Shown one piece after another: positions 7,886-15,323 of a DNA stretch of 22,181 nt; position 1 is the first letter of the stretch, and every line of letters starts with the position of its first letter. The DNA is from CAYGZA01 sp964354135 (GTDB taxonomy: Bacteria > Planctomycetota > Planctomycetia > Pirellulales > Thermoguttaceae): NCBI GenBank assembly GCA_964354135.1, contig CAYGZA010000069.1:1-22181 (forward strand), given 5' to 3'. Made by a program: the position numbers and the translations under genes. The notes below the pieces were generated by a model. The model did not search any database, was not told the origin of the DNA, and saw only the letters and a list, made by a program, of their open reading frames with translations.

Positions 7886-7947
7886 CCAATGACCAAGGAA
7901 CAAGGAACAAGTCTCAAGGACGAATTGGTCATTGGTCATTGCTCATT
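7874..7947. repeat. Heptamer repeats forming a long hairpin between ribH and nusB
   Basis: Three AATGACC units plus AA (7874-7896) are followed by two GGAACAA units (7897-7910). After a short spacer comes the reverse complement of the first array (7925-7947: TTGGTCATTGGTCATTGCTC and so on). The arms are 23 bases with a single mismatch and a loop of 28 bases. The left arm covers the ribH stop, and the right arm ends about 25 bases before the nusB start. The RNA hairpin could separate expression of the two genes or serve as a processing site. The repeat unit resembles heptanucleotide STRR repeats of cyanobacteria. Confidence 0.75.
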
Positions 7948-7973
7948 GAACCTTGGGGTTTTTGAGGACTGCC

Positions 7974-8432
7974 GTGACCCGTCGTCGCCGCGCCCGCGAA
8001 ATCGCCTTGCAGGTCCTCTTTGAGGAGGATCTCAATCCGCAGAGCAGCCTGGAGGAAAGCGATGCGTTCTTGCAGCGGCGGCTGAGATCGCCGGAGCTGC
8101 GGGAGTTTTCACGGAGCCTCGTGGAAGGCGTGCGGCAGTATCGCGGTGAGCTGGACAAGCGGATCGAGAACACGGCCGCCAACTGGAGCCTCAGCCGGAT
8201 GGCGGCCACCGATCGGAACGTGCTGCGGCTGGGGGCCTACGAGATGCTGTACGGCGGCACGCCGGACCGCGTGGCCGTCAACGAAGCGATCGAGTTGGCG
8301 CGGCGCTACGGATCGGCCCAGTCGCCGCAGTTCGTCAACGGGATCCTCGACCGCCTGATGCACGAGCAGGGTTCGGGGGTCAGCGTCCAGGGTTCAGGGT
8401 TCGGGGTTCAGGGTTCAGAGGACGGGAGTTAA
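7974..8432 (+). CDS. nusB: Transcription antitermination factor NusB
   Basis: NusB binds boxA RNA with NusE/S10 and supports antitermination of rRNA transcription. The 152-residue protein begins TRRRRAREIALQVLFEEDL, the typical arginine-rich start, and continues with WSLSRMAATDRNVLRLGAYEM (71-91) and AVNEAIELARRYGS (101-114), both diagnostic. GTG 7974 is preferred over TTG 7953, because TGAGGA (7963-7968) stands just upstream and the longer version adds residues not typical of the family. The fold should end near GILDRLM (123-129). The remaining residues (QGSGVSVQGSGFGVQGSEDGS) are translated from a GGGTTCA heptamer array, giving a low-complexity tail that E. coli NusB lacks. It lies between ribH and ftsY in one direction. 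Confidence 0.93.
   Translation: MTRRRRAREIALQVLFEEDLNPQSSLEESDAFLQRRLRSPELREFSRSLVEGVRQYRGELDKRIENTAANWSLSRMAATDRNVLRLGAYEMLYGGTPDRVAVNEAIELARRYGSAQSPQFVNGILDRLMHEQGSGVSVQGSGFGVQGSEDGS
8369..8420. repeat. GGGTTCA heptamer array within the 3' end of nusB
   Basis: About seven degenerate units (GGTTCGG, GGGTCAG, CGTCCAG, GGTTCAG, GGTTCGG, GGTTCAG, GGTTCAG) run in frame through the last codons of nusB. Seven bases is not a multiple of three, so the frame rotates and yields a 7-residue rather than single-codon pattern, seen as repeated VQGSG-like peptides. Confidence 0.75.
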
Positions 8433-8443
8433 GGTTCCAGGGG

Positions 8444-8465
8444 CATCCATCATTCATCATTCATC
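8444..8465. repeat. CATCATT heptamer array upstream of ftsY
   Basis: CATC CATCATT CATCATT CATCC has a period of 7 bases and fills the space just before the ftsY start, where an SD sequence would be expected. It may leave ftsY translated from an unstructured, SD-less leader. Confidence 0.6.
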
Positions 8466-8474
8466 CTTTCTCCC

Positions 8475-9407
8475 ATGGGTTTCTTCGACAAACTGAAGCA
8501 GGGTCTCAAGAAGACCACCCAACTCCTGCGGACCGACATCCGCGACCTGTTCAAGACGAAGGGTCGCCTGGTGGACGAGGCGTTCCTCGAAGAGTGGTTC
8601 GAGGTCCTCGTCAAGACCGACATGGGGGTCCGGGCGGCCACCGAAACGGTCGATGAGCTTCGCACCGCGTTCCAGAGCCGGGTCGTGGAAATGGAGGAAA
8701 TCCTCACCCGGCTGAAGCAAAAGCTCAAGGACCTGCTCAAGCAGCCCGCCGACCCGATCCACTTCGCCGCAAGCGGTCCGACGGTAATCATGGTTTGCGG
8801 CGTGAACGGCTGCGGGAAAACGACCTCGATCGCCAAGCTTGCCTACTGGCTCAAGTCGGAGGGCAAGGAGGTCATCCTTGGCGCGGCCGACACCTTCCGC
8901 GCGGGGGCGATCTCGCAACTGAGCATTTGGGCCCAGCGGCTGGGCGCCGAGATGGTTAAGGGAGAGCACGGGAGCGACCCGGCGAGCGTCGCCCACCGCA
9001 CCGTCGCGCGGGCCATCGAAGCGGGGGCCCATACCTGCATCGTCGACACCGCGGGGCGACTGCAAACCCAGCAGAACCTCATGCAGCAGCTCGGCAAGAT
9101 CCACCGCGTGCTGGGAAAGCAGATCCCCGAGGCCCCGCACGAGGTCCTCCTCGTCCTGGACGCCACGACCGGGCAGAACGGGATCAGTCAGGCCAAGCAC
9201 TTCACCGACGCGGTCAAGTGTACGGGGATCATCCTGGCCAAGCTTGACGGAACCGCCAAGGGGGGCGTCGTGGTCGCAATCCGCCAGCAAGTCGGCCTCC
9301 CGGTCAAGTACGTGGGCGTGGGAGAGAAGCTCGAAGACCTGGCCGAGTTCGACCCTGACCCCTTCGTCGATGCGATGTTCGACGACCTCGTCTCGTCGGG
9401 TGCTTAG
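8475..9407 (+). CDS. ftsY: Signal recognition particle receptor FtsY
   Basis: FtsY is the membrane-associated SRP receptor GTPase that docks ribosome-SRP complexes at the Sec translocon. The 310-residue protein is an NG-domain-only form without the long acidic A domain of E. coli. Its start (MGFFDKLKQGLKKTTQ) is an amphipathic basic helix suited to lipid binding. The N domain covers about 20-90. The G domain shows G1 CGVNGCGKTTS (108-118), DTFRAGA (139-145, usually DTFRAAA), G3 DTAGR (191-195), VLDATTGQNG and AKLDGTAKGG (255-264, usually TKLD). These substitutions are mild. No SD is visible before ATG 8475, only CATCATT repeats and TTTCTCCC. It follows nusB by 42 bases. Confidence 0.96.
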   Translation: MGFFDKLKQGLKKTTQLLRTDIRDLFKTKGRLVDEAFLEEWFEVLVKTDMGVRAATETVDELRTAFQSRVVEMEEILTRLKQKLKDLLKQPADPIHFAASGPTVIMVCGVNGCGKTTSIAKLAYWLKSEGKEVILGAADTFRAGAISQLSIWAQRLGAEMVKGEHGSDPASVAHRTVARAIEAGAHTCIVDTAGRLQTQQNLMQQLGKIHRVLGKQIPEAPHEVLLVLDATTGQNGISQAKHFTDAVKCTGIILAKLDGTAKGGVVVAIRQQVGLPVKYVGVGEKLEDLAEFDPDPFVDAMFDDLVSSGA

Positions 9408-9461
9408 AGCCTATCCCGGGTTCTGTGCCGAATCCGATGAGACAAGACACATCCCTGCCCC

Positions 9462-9854
9462 ATGCTTACCGAACACGAAATCGAAGTCCGCGTCCGCTAC
9501 TACGAAACCGACCCGATCGGGTTCCTCCACCACGCCAACTACTTCGTCTACTTCGAGATGGGCCGAACGGAACTGCTGCGGGCGGCCGGGGGGAACTACC
9601 GAAACATGGAGCGCGATGGGCTGTTTGTGGTGGTCGTGAAAGCCGACTGCCACTACCATCGCCCCGCCCGCTACGACGATCTCTTGAAGGTCCGCACCAC
9701 GGTCACTCGGGTGGGTGCGGCGAAGATCGAGCACGAGTACCGGGTCTCTCGCGATGGGGAGCTGCTGGCCGTCGGGCACACGGTCCTGGCGCTCGTCGAC
9801 CGGGGCGGAAACGTCCAGCCGGTCCCGGAGTGGATGCGACTGCCGCAAGGCTGA
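9462..9854 (+). CDS. Acyl-CoA thioesterase, YbgC/4-hydroxybenzoyl-CoA type hotdog fold
   Basis: This 130-residue single hotdog-domain protein opens VRVRYYETDPIGFLHHANYFVYFEMGR. It matches the active-site signature of the YbgC/FadM branch, with the catalytic Asp at residue 17 and HANY at 24-27. Family members hydrolyse acyl-CoA or acyl-ACP thioesters in the cytosol; the substrate cannot be told from sequence. The rest (KADCHYHRPARYDDLLKVRT, HEYRVSRDGELLAVGHTVLALVD) fits the fold to the C-terminus, so it is complete. It follows ftsY by 54 bases without an obvious SD and is convergent with the permease gene on the other strand, only 14 bases between stop codons. Confidence 0.9.
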   Translation: MLTEHEIEVRVRYYETDPIGFLHHANYFVYFEMGRTELLRAAGGNYRNMERDGLFVVVVKADCHYHRPARYDDLLKVRTTVTRVGAAKIEHEYRVSRDGELLAVGHTVLALVDRGGNVQPVPEWMRLPQG

Positions 9855-9868
9855 GCGCGACGCGGAAC

Positions 9869-10819
9869 TTAAGCCAGGTCCCGGTCTTCGAACAGAAGCA
9901 GCGACAGCAGCATCGCGACCGCGCTATAGAGCACGCAATACGCCGCGGCCACCGCCAGGTACGTCCACGGGACGATCTGGCCGGTGGAGATCGCCGGCTC
10001 GATGCTGAAGTGATCCAAGACGGGAAGCAGCGCTGCCAGAAACCGGCCCGTGAACTTCACCAACGGGAACCTGCCCACCGTGGAGTTGACGAGCATCGGC
10101 ACGAGGTGCCCCAACACGTAGACGGAAGCGCAGATCACCAGGTTGGGGAGCATCGGCAGCCGGGTGGAAATCGCCACGCTCACCGCCGCCAGCATCACCG
10201 CTTCCATGAACGCCAACGCAAGCCCCGGGCTGATCTGGAGCATCTCCCTGGCGCATTCCTGGATGGTCGGCTCCGGGTTGGAGGTCTCCCGGGCATCGTA
10301 GACCACCTTGTACGAGACCGTGGTGAGAAACACCATCCCCAGAATGGCAAACAGCACCACCACCGGCACCAGGATGCCGAGGAACTTGCCGAGGATGAAC
10401 TGGCGGCGGCTCACGGGCTTCGAGAGGAGTGTGAGGGCCGTCCGCCCCTCGATCTCGTCGGCGATCGACACGCTGGCGGTCCAAAGCGCCAGGATGATCG
10501 CCAGGACCCGGATCAGGGTCAGGCCGTCCGCCTTGAGCACCTTCACGTCTTCGCCGAAGGTGTTGTACGACATGAAGGGGAAGATCAGCAGGGCGGAGAC
10601 CCCGAGCGCCAGGATCACGTAGAACAGGGGCTGGGCCAACCCCTCTTTCGCGGTGGTCTTGGCGATGGCCGCCGTCTTCGGTATCACCGCACGCACAAGA
10701 AACCCGACGGCGTAAAGCACCGCGAAGACCGCGATCCCACCGACGGCTACCATCCAAAGGGGCGTTACCCACGTCTGCCACACGGCCAAGAGAACCAGAT
10801 TCCCAGTAGCCAAGTTCAT
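9869..10819 (-). CDS. ABC-2 type transporter permease subunit
   Basis: This integral membrane protein of 316 residues has about six hydrophobic segments. The clearest are near the N-terminus (WMVAVGGIAVFAVLYAVGFL), about 66-83 (LFYVILALGVSALLIFPF), about 145-170 (FLGILVPVVVLFAILGMVFL) and the C-terminal YLAVAAAYCVLYSAVAMLLS. The cytosolic SIADEIEGRTALTLLSKPVSRRQFILGKF is a hallmark of ABC-2 permeases, including those of multidrug and Nos-type exporters. No ATPase gene adjoins it, so the partner must be encoded elsewhere or upstream on the - strand. ATG at 10819 is chosen over an adjacent GTG at 10822 because GGAG lies just before it. The ATG overlaps by one base the stop of a short upstream frame, an arrangement usually linked to translational coupling. 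Confidence 0.88.
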   Translation of the reverse strand: MNLATGNLVLLAVWQTWVTPLWMVAVGGIAVFAVLYAVGFLVRAVIPKTAAIAKTTAKEGLAQPLFYVILALGVSALLIFPFMSYNTFGEDVKVLKADGLTLIRVLAIILALWTASVSIADEIEGRTALTLLSKPVSRRQFILGKFLGILVPVVVLFAILGMVFLTTVSYKVVYDARETSNPEPTIQECAREMLQISPGLALAFMEAVMLAAVSVAISTRLPMLPNLVICASVYVLGHLVPMLVNSTVGRFPLVKFTGRFLAALLPVLDHFSIEPAISTGQIVPWTYLAVAAAYCVLYSAVAMLLSLLLFEDRDLA

Positions 10820-10968
10820 CACTCCACGTTCACTGTTACTGTCTTGCCTTCTTCCGCATCGACCACCCGCTGGAGAACGGTCGTCGCAAACGCCGGCCGT
10901 CTGGCTGCATCCCTATCCCTTCTTCGGTGTTACGCTCCGCCCTGCCGTTCGGTTCGGCCGCTGGGGCC

Positions 10969-11256
10969 TCAAAACCGGACCTCGAACTGCCGGAACTGGT
11001 GGCCGGCCGGTTCCACCGTCTCTCGGGTGCCGGTGATGTAGTAGCCCAGCTCCGCCCGGATTGCCGCAAAGAACCGGTCGAGCTCCTCTGTGGAGCCCTC
11101 GGCGACCAACTGCACCCGGCCGTCCGACAGGTTCTTGACGTAGCCCGTGACTCCGAACCGGGCAGCAATTCGACGGCTGGTGTACCGGAACCCGACGCCC
11201 TGCACGGTGCCTTCGTACAAGACCTCTCGCCGCTCGTCCGGCTTAGGCTCCGACAC
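10969..11256 (-). CDS. acyP: Acylphosphatase
   Basis: This small cytosolic enzyme hydrolyses carboxyl-phosphate bonds of acyl phosphates. The 95-residue product carries the full signature YEGTVQGVGFRYTSRRIA, with the phosphate-binding Arg at residue 24, and GYVKNLSDGRVQLVAEGS with the catalytic Asn at 42. It ends in the usual FEVRF strand. The start is GTG 11256, preceded on the - strand by a strong GGAGGTGA with 6-base spacing. A TATACT -10-like hexamer (11280-11285, - strand) lies further upstream with no clear -35. The permease gene follows 149 bases downstream in the same direction. The gene is divergent from the secreted protein at 11430. Confidence 0.94.
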   Translation of the reverse strand: MSEPKPDERREVLYEGTVQGVGFRYTSRRIAARFGVTGYVKNLSDGRVQLVAEGSTEELDRFFAAIRAELGYYITGTRETVEPAGHQFRQFEVRF

Positions 11257-11391
11257 TGCCGGTCACCTCCAGAAAGCTTAGTATAGGGTTGGCCCAAGCA
11301 GGCCACTAGGGAGCGGGTTTTCCGGGCCGTAGACCTAAACTCCCCGACGGATCATAAGAAACCGCCTTATAGGGGGGTTCGCATTTCCCTC

Positions 11392-11420
11392 TTGACCCGC
11401 CTCAGGTGTTTCCGTAACTT
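11392..11420 (+). promoter_or_regulatory. Possible sigma70-type promoter giving a near-leaderless mRNA
   Basis: TTGACC (11392-11397, 5 of 6 to consensus), a 17-base spacer and TAACTT (11415-11420, 3 of 6) lie immediately before ATG 11430. Transcription would begin about 3 bases before the start codon. The lack of any SD before that ATG agrees with a leaderless message. The -10 match is weak. Confidence 0.3.
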
Positions 11421-11429
11421 CCGCCCCCT

Positions 11430-12764
11430 ATGAAAACTCGAACGCACACACTCCGTTTTGGGGGTATCTTGGGCGCCGTTTTGCTGGCCGCCCCGTCGTT
11501 CTGGCTGTCGGCAGCCTCTGCGCAGCCGTCTTCAGAGGGACCCAATAGTGCGGAACCGGCCCCGCTCTCCGCGCACCTGCGGCCGCCCGCCTCGAATTCT
11601 CCGGAGCAAGAAGAATCGATGCTCCTACTGCGGAACGGTGAGATGCTTCGGGGAAAGGTCACCCGGGTAGACGACCGATACCGGGTGGTGTTTCGAGGTG
11701 GCGAGATTCTGGTCAAGGCCGGCGACGTGCAGAGCCAATGCCGCGATGGGGGAGAAGCCTACGCCCAGAAGCGGGCCCTCATCCGGCCAGACGTGGCACA
11801 AGACCACCTCGATCTGGCCCAATGGTGCCAGAAGTGCGGCCTCCTCGCCGAGGCTGCCGGCGAGCTGGCCGAAGCCGCGGTCCTCGACCCCACGCATCCG
11901 ATGATTCCGCTGGTCCAACGGCGCCTGCAAATGGCAAAGGATCCGCAGCAGACGGCAGAGCCCACGGGCAAGTCCGCGATTCCGGGTCCATCGGTCCACG
12001 ATCTGGACCGGATGGTCCGCGGCATGCCGCCGAAGAGCGTGGAGACCTTCGCCCAGGTGGTCCAGCCGATGCTGCTGAACCACTGCGCCACGTCCGGATG
12101 TCACGGCCAGCGGGCCGGGGACCAGTTCCACTTGCTTCGTGCTCCTGCGGGGACGCCGCCATCGCGCCGGTTGACGCAACGGAACCTCTATGCCACCTTG
12201 CAGTGGATCGACCACGACAATCCGGGGCGAAGCCGGCTCTTGACCATACCTACACGTCCCCATGGCACGGCCCCGTCGCCGATTTTCAGCAATCACCAGA
12301 CGGCTCAATTCCGGCAACTGGTCGACTGGTGCTACCGGGCTTCTCAGGCCGAGAGCCCGGTGGTTTCGGTCTCTTATGAGGAGCCGGTGGCTGCGACCGC
12401 CGGCGAACGGGGGTCTGCCAAGTCGGCCCGCACCTCACTGCGGGTTGAGCGGATGCAGACCCGCGAACAAGCGTCCAGGGCCTCGAAGAAACGCCCTGCC
12501 GAGCCGCTCGACGTGGCGCCGGCAGGCCGCGTCCCGCCGGCCAAAGAGAACGGGCGGACCGGCAAGCCGCTCCCGGGCGGAACCAGCGGCCGGCGCGTGC
12601 CGGCAGACCCGTTCGATGCGGAGGTCTTCAACCGCCAGTTTGCACCGGCCGGCGGCAGCCAGTCGTCGCGGGCGGAGGCCGATGGGCCTACGGCCCCGCT
12701 GCCGGAAGAGACGCTGCCACCCGAGCCACCCGCCCCACGTGCCCCCTCCGATCGGGCCCCATGA
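11430..12764 (+). CDS. Secreted planctomycete protein with CX4CH cytochrome-like motif
   Basis: This 444-residue protein has a clear N-terminal signal peptide (basic MKTRTHTLRF, hydrophobic GGILGAVLLAAPSFWL, likely cleavage near ASA-QP at 31). Residues about 63-105 (MLLLRNGEMLRGKVTRVDDRYRVVF) look like a small beta domain. Residues about 120-170 look like a TPR-like helical hairpin (LDLAQWCQKCGLLAEAAGELAEAAVLDP). Residues 205-305 begin FAQVVQPMLLNHCATSGCHG, where C219-x4-C224-H225 could bind haem in an expanded CX4CH site, a style common in planctomycete cytochrome-like proteins. The tail (about 310-444) is Pro/Ala/Arg-rich and probably disordered. It should act in the periplasm or at the cell surface; a redox role is inferred only from the motif. 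No SD is visible; ATG 11430 is chosen because it gives the whole signal peptide. Confidence 0.88.
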   Translation: MKTRTHTLRFGGILGAVLLAAPSFWLSAASAQPSSEGPNSAEPAPLSAHLRPPASNSPEQEESMLLLRNGEMLRGKVTRVDDRYRVVFRGGEILVKAGDVQSQCRDGGEAYAQKRALIRPDVAQDHLDLAQWCQKCGLLAEAAGELAEAAVLDPTHPMIPLVQRRLQMAKDPQQTAEPTGKSAIPGPSVHDLDRMVRGMPPKSVETFAQVVQPMLLNHCATSGCHGQRAGDQFHLLRAPAGTPPSRRLTQRNLYATLQWIDHDNPGRSRLLTIPTRPHGTAPSPIFSNHQTAQFRQLVDWCYRASQAESPVVSVSYEEPVAATAGERGSAKSARTSLRVERMQTREQASRASKKRPAEPLDVAPAGRVPPAKENGRTGKPLPGGTSGRRVPADPFDAEVFNRQFAPAGGSQSSRAEADGPTAPLPEETLPPEPPAPRAPSDRAP

Positions 12765-12869
12765 GCCTCGCCCGGCGAGACTCGCGGATCAGTGCGGCCT
12801 GTTCCGGTGCATCGGCTTCGATCCCGCCGCCGGAAAAGCAGCAGGCTCCGGGGGCCGCAACCCCCATCA

Positions 12870-12898
12870 TCGAAAAGCGCTGCCCCGTGCGGTAGAAT
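12870..12898 (+). promoter_or_regulatory. Candidate ftsH promoter
   Basis: TCGAAA (12870-12875) and TAGAAT (12893-12898) are separated by 17 bases and match the sigma70 hexamers at 4 and 5 of 6 positions. Transcription would start about 40 bases before the ftsH ATG. The rest of the 182-base gap after the secreted protein holds two small hairpins (CTCGC/GCGAG at 12767-12779; GGGGG/CCCCC at 12850-12865) and no convincing gene. Confidence 0.35.
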
Positions 12899-12946
12899 AG
12901 CGGTGAGGCCCATGCCTGTTGAAGTGCCGTTTCGGAAAGGCCGTCC

Positions 12947-14890
12947 ATGGACAGTCCACGCGAGGGGGATCACCCTCCTGGCCAGAAGATACCGCCCCGG
13001 CAGCGTTTCAGCCCCTCGTCGCTGCTGCTGATTTTCATCTTGGTCGCCTTCGTCGCGATCTTCATCACCCGCTACAACGCCGTCCCCCGCTCGGAGATCA
13101 GTTACGGCCTCTTCCGCAAGGAGTTGGCTCGGGGCAACATCGTCAACGTGGAAGCCAAGGGGATGAAGCTCTCCGGGGAGTTCAAGGACGCGCCGCTTGC
13201 TCCGGACGGAAAGACCGACGCAGACGGAAACCCGGCACAGCTCCACAAGAAGTTCTCCACCGTTCTCCCCCCCTACACGCTGGACGACCCGGCCTTCGAT
13301 CAAGAGCTGCGCAAGGCGGTCGGCGTGGGGTACTCCGCCGCCGAGCCCGGGGACAACAGCGGCTGGGTCATCGCGACCTATCTGGTGGTGACGGGCCTGG
13401 TGCTGGCCGCCTTCTGGTTCATGCTGCGGCGGACGCGGGACCAGGTGCTCGGGGGGGGCATCTTATCGGGATTCAGCAGGAGCCCGGCCAAGCGGTACCA
13501 GGTGGGAGACAAGCCGATCACGTTCGAGGCCGGCCACGACGGCGTGAAGAACGAGTTGGAGGAAGTGGTCCAGTTCCTGAAGAACCCCGCGAAGTTCCAG
13601 CGGCTGGGCGGCCGCGTGCCCAAAGGGATCCTCTTGATGGGGCCCCCCGGCACGGGGAAGACCCTCCTGGGCCGGGCCATCGCCGGCGAGGCCAGCGTGC
13701 CGTTCTTCTCCATCAGCGGCTCCGAGTTCATCCAGATGTTCGTCGGCGTGGGGGCCAGCCGCGTCCGCGACATGTTCTCCACGGCCAAGGAGCACGCCCC
13801 CTCGATCCTGTTCATCGACGAGATCGACGCCGTCGGGCGGCACCGCGGCGCCGGACTGGGCGGCGGGCACGACGAGCGCGAGCAGACCCTCAACCAGATC
13901 CTCAGCGAGATGGACGGCTTCACGCAGACCGAGTCGGTCATCGTCGTGGCCGCCACCAACCGCCCCGACATCCTCGACCCCGCCCTCTTGCGGCCCGGGC
14001 GGTTCGATCGGCACATCACCGTCGACCGGCCCAACTTCAAGGGCCGCCTGGCGATCTTCAAGGTCCATTGCCGCAACGTGCCTTTGTCCGACGACGTGGA
14101 CCTGGATCGCCTGGCCGCCGGCTCCGTCGGACTGACCGGGGCCGACATCCGCAACCTGGTCAACGAAGCCGCCCTCTGGGCCACACGGCAGGACAAAGAA
14201 AAGGTCGACATGAACGACTTCGAGTATGCCCGGGACAGGGTGCTCATGGGGGCCAAGCGGGAGGAAATCCTCACCGGCAAAGAGAAGTCGATGACCGCCT
14301 ACCACGAGGCGGGGCACGCGCTGGTGGCCTGGGTGGTGCCCAGCGGCGAGCGGGTCCACAAGATCTCGATCATCCCCCGCGGCCGCGCCCTGGGGGCGAC
14401 GCAGCTCTTGCCCCAGGAGGACCGCGTTAACATCAGCGAGAGCGAGCTGCACGACCGGCTGGGCTTCCTCCTGGCCGGCCGCACCGCGGAGAAGCTCACC
14501 TTCGATGAATTCAGCGCCGGGGCCGAAGACGACCTGAAGCGGGCCACCCAAATCGCCCGCCGCATGGTCGCCCACTGGGGCATGAGCGAGCGGCTGGGAC
14601 CTGTGGCGTTCCGGGCAGGCGAAGAGCATCCGTTCCTCGGCAAGGAAATGGCCGAGCCCCGCGAGTTCAGCGAACACACCGCCCGGGTGATCGACGAGGA
14701 GATCGTCCGCATCCTCCGCGCTGCCGCGGAGCGCGCGGAGAAGGTCCTCGGCGAGCACCGCGACAAGCTCGACACCCTGGCCAAGGCCCTGGAACGGGAA
14801 GAGGTCCTCGAGGAACGGGACATCGCGGAGCTGATCGGCCCGTCGGCGTGCATCATGAAGGAATCGGATGAGCCCGCTCCGGCGGCGTGA
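12947..14890 (+). CDS. ftsH: ATP-dependent zinc metalloprotease FtsH
   Basis: FtsH is the membrane-anchored hexameric AAA+ protease that degrades misassembled membrane proteins and short-lived regulators. The 647-residue protein has two transmembrane helices (about 25-41 and 141-160) bracketing a periplasmic domain. The AAA domain follows, with Walker A GPPGTGKT (232-239), pore loop EFIQMFVGVGASRVRDMF (usually FVEMFVGVG), Walker B ILFIDEID (287-294) and the second region of homology ATNRPDILDPALLRPGRFDR. The protease domain has the zinc site HEAGH (453-457) and FSAGAEDDLKRAT, whose Asp should be the third ligand. All catalytic residues are present. The periplasmic part has a Pro/Asp/Gly-rich loop (83-98). 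AAAGG sits before ATG 12947. Likely a monocistronic gene. Confidence 0.97.
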   Translation: MDSPREGDHPPGQKIPPRQRFSPSSLLLIFILVAFVAIFITRYNAVPRSEISYGLFRKELARGNIVNVEAKGMKLSGEFKDAPLAPDGKTDADGNPAQLHKKFSTVLPPYTLDDPAFDQELRKAVGVGYSAAEPGDNSGWVIATYLVVTGLVLAAFWFMLRRTRDQVLGGGILSGFSRSPAKRYQVGDKPITFEAGHDGVKNELEEVVQFLKNPAKFQRLGGRVPKGILLMGPPGTGKTLLGRAIAGEASVPFFSISGSEFIQMFVGVGASRVRDMFSTAKEHAPSILFIDEIDAVGRHRGAGLGGGHDEREQTLNQILSEMDGFTQTESVIVVAATNRPDILDPALLRPGRFDRHITVDRPNFKGRLAIFKVHCRNVPLSDDVDLDRLAAGSVGLTGADIRNLVNEAALWATRQDKEKVDMNDFEYARDRVLMGAKREEILTGKEKSMTAYHEAGHALVAWVVPSGERVHKISIIPRGRALGATQLLPQEDRVNISESELHDRLGFLLAGRTAEKLTFDEFSAGAEDDLKRATQIARRMVAHWGMSERLGPVAFRAGEEHPFLGKEMAEPREFSEHTARVIDEEIVRILRAAAERAEKVLGEHRDKLDTLAKALEREEVLEERDIAELIGPSACIMKESDEPAPAA

Positions 14891-14905
14891 AGGAGCTGTT
14901 TAGCC

Positions 14906-14921
14906 GCCGCGCTTGCGCGGC
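14906..14921. terminator. GC-rich hairpin after ftsH
   Basis: GCCGCGC (14906-14912), loop TT, GCGCGGC (14915-14921) form a compact stem 16 bases after the ftsH stop. There is no T-tract, so it may be a REP-like palindrome or support Rho-dependent termination rather than be a classical intrinsic terminator. Confidence 0.4.
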
Positions 14922-14960
14922 GCGTGAAATTGGGGACCAAGAGCAAGCGAAAGGCGATCC

Positions 14961-15275
14961 ATGTTAGCCCACAACGTGTTCTTCTCTCTCGACGACAATA
15001 GCCCGGCCGCCGTCGCCGAGCTGGTGGCCGGCTGCCACAAGTATCTTTCGGGCCACCCTGGAACCGTTTTCTATGCGGCGGGAACGCTCTCCGACATCGA
15101 CCGGACGGTGAGCGACCGCGATTACGACGTGGCGCTCTGCGTCATTTTCGCCGACCGCGCGGCCCACGACGCCTACGCGGAGGCCCCGCGGCACCAGGAG
15201 TTCATCGACGCGCACAAGGCCAATTGGAAGCGGGTCCGCGTGTTCGACTCGTGCGTCAGCGGCCCGCCGGAGTAG
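14961..15275 (+). CDS. Dabb (stress-responsive A/B barrel) domain protein
   Basis: This 104-residue protein is a single dimeric alpha/beta barrel domain. The Dabb pattern is seen in MLAHNVFFSL at the start, a helix (PAAVAELVAGCHKYLSG), GTVFYAAGTLSDIDRTVSDRDYDVALCVIF, and the closing HDAYAEAPRHQEFIDAHKANWKRVRVFDS. Planctomycetes encode many such proteins, often next to unrelated genes. The biochemical role is not established and no catalytic residue can be assigned with confidence. AAAGG (14950-14954) stands 6 bases before ATG 14961. It follows ftsH by 70 bases and is convergent with the redox protein on the other strand. Confidence 0.87.
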   Translation: MLAHNVFFSLDDNSPAAVAELVAGCHKYLSGHPGTVFYAAGTLSDIDRTVSDRDYDVALCVIFADRAAHDAYAEAPRHQEFIDAHKANWKRVRVFDSCVSGPPE

Positions 15276-15323
15276 CGGCCCAACCACCGAGCAAAAAGAG
15301 ACTTCCGAAGCCTCGACCCGCGA

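Noticed and set aside
7871..7948. CRISPR-like repeat cluster
   Set aside because: Units are only 7 bases, contiguous without spacers, and there are no cas genes.
9425..11041. 538-codon + strand frame across the thioesterase and the permease complement
   Set aside because: His/Arg-rich composition without domains; it contradicts the clear thioesterase and ABC-2 permease frames.
12688..12948. Small - strand frame between the secreted protein and ftsH
   Set aside because: It overlaps the end of the secreted protein gene, lacks an SD and resembles no family.
12919..14430. Overlapping + strand frame in ftsH
   Set aside because: Arg/Gly-rich out-of-frame translation; FtsH motifs are all in the other frame.
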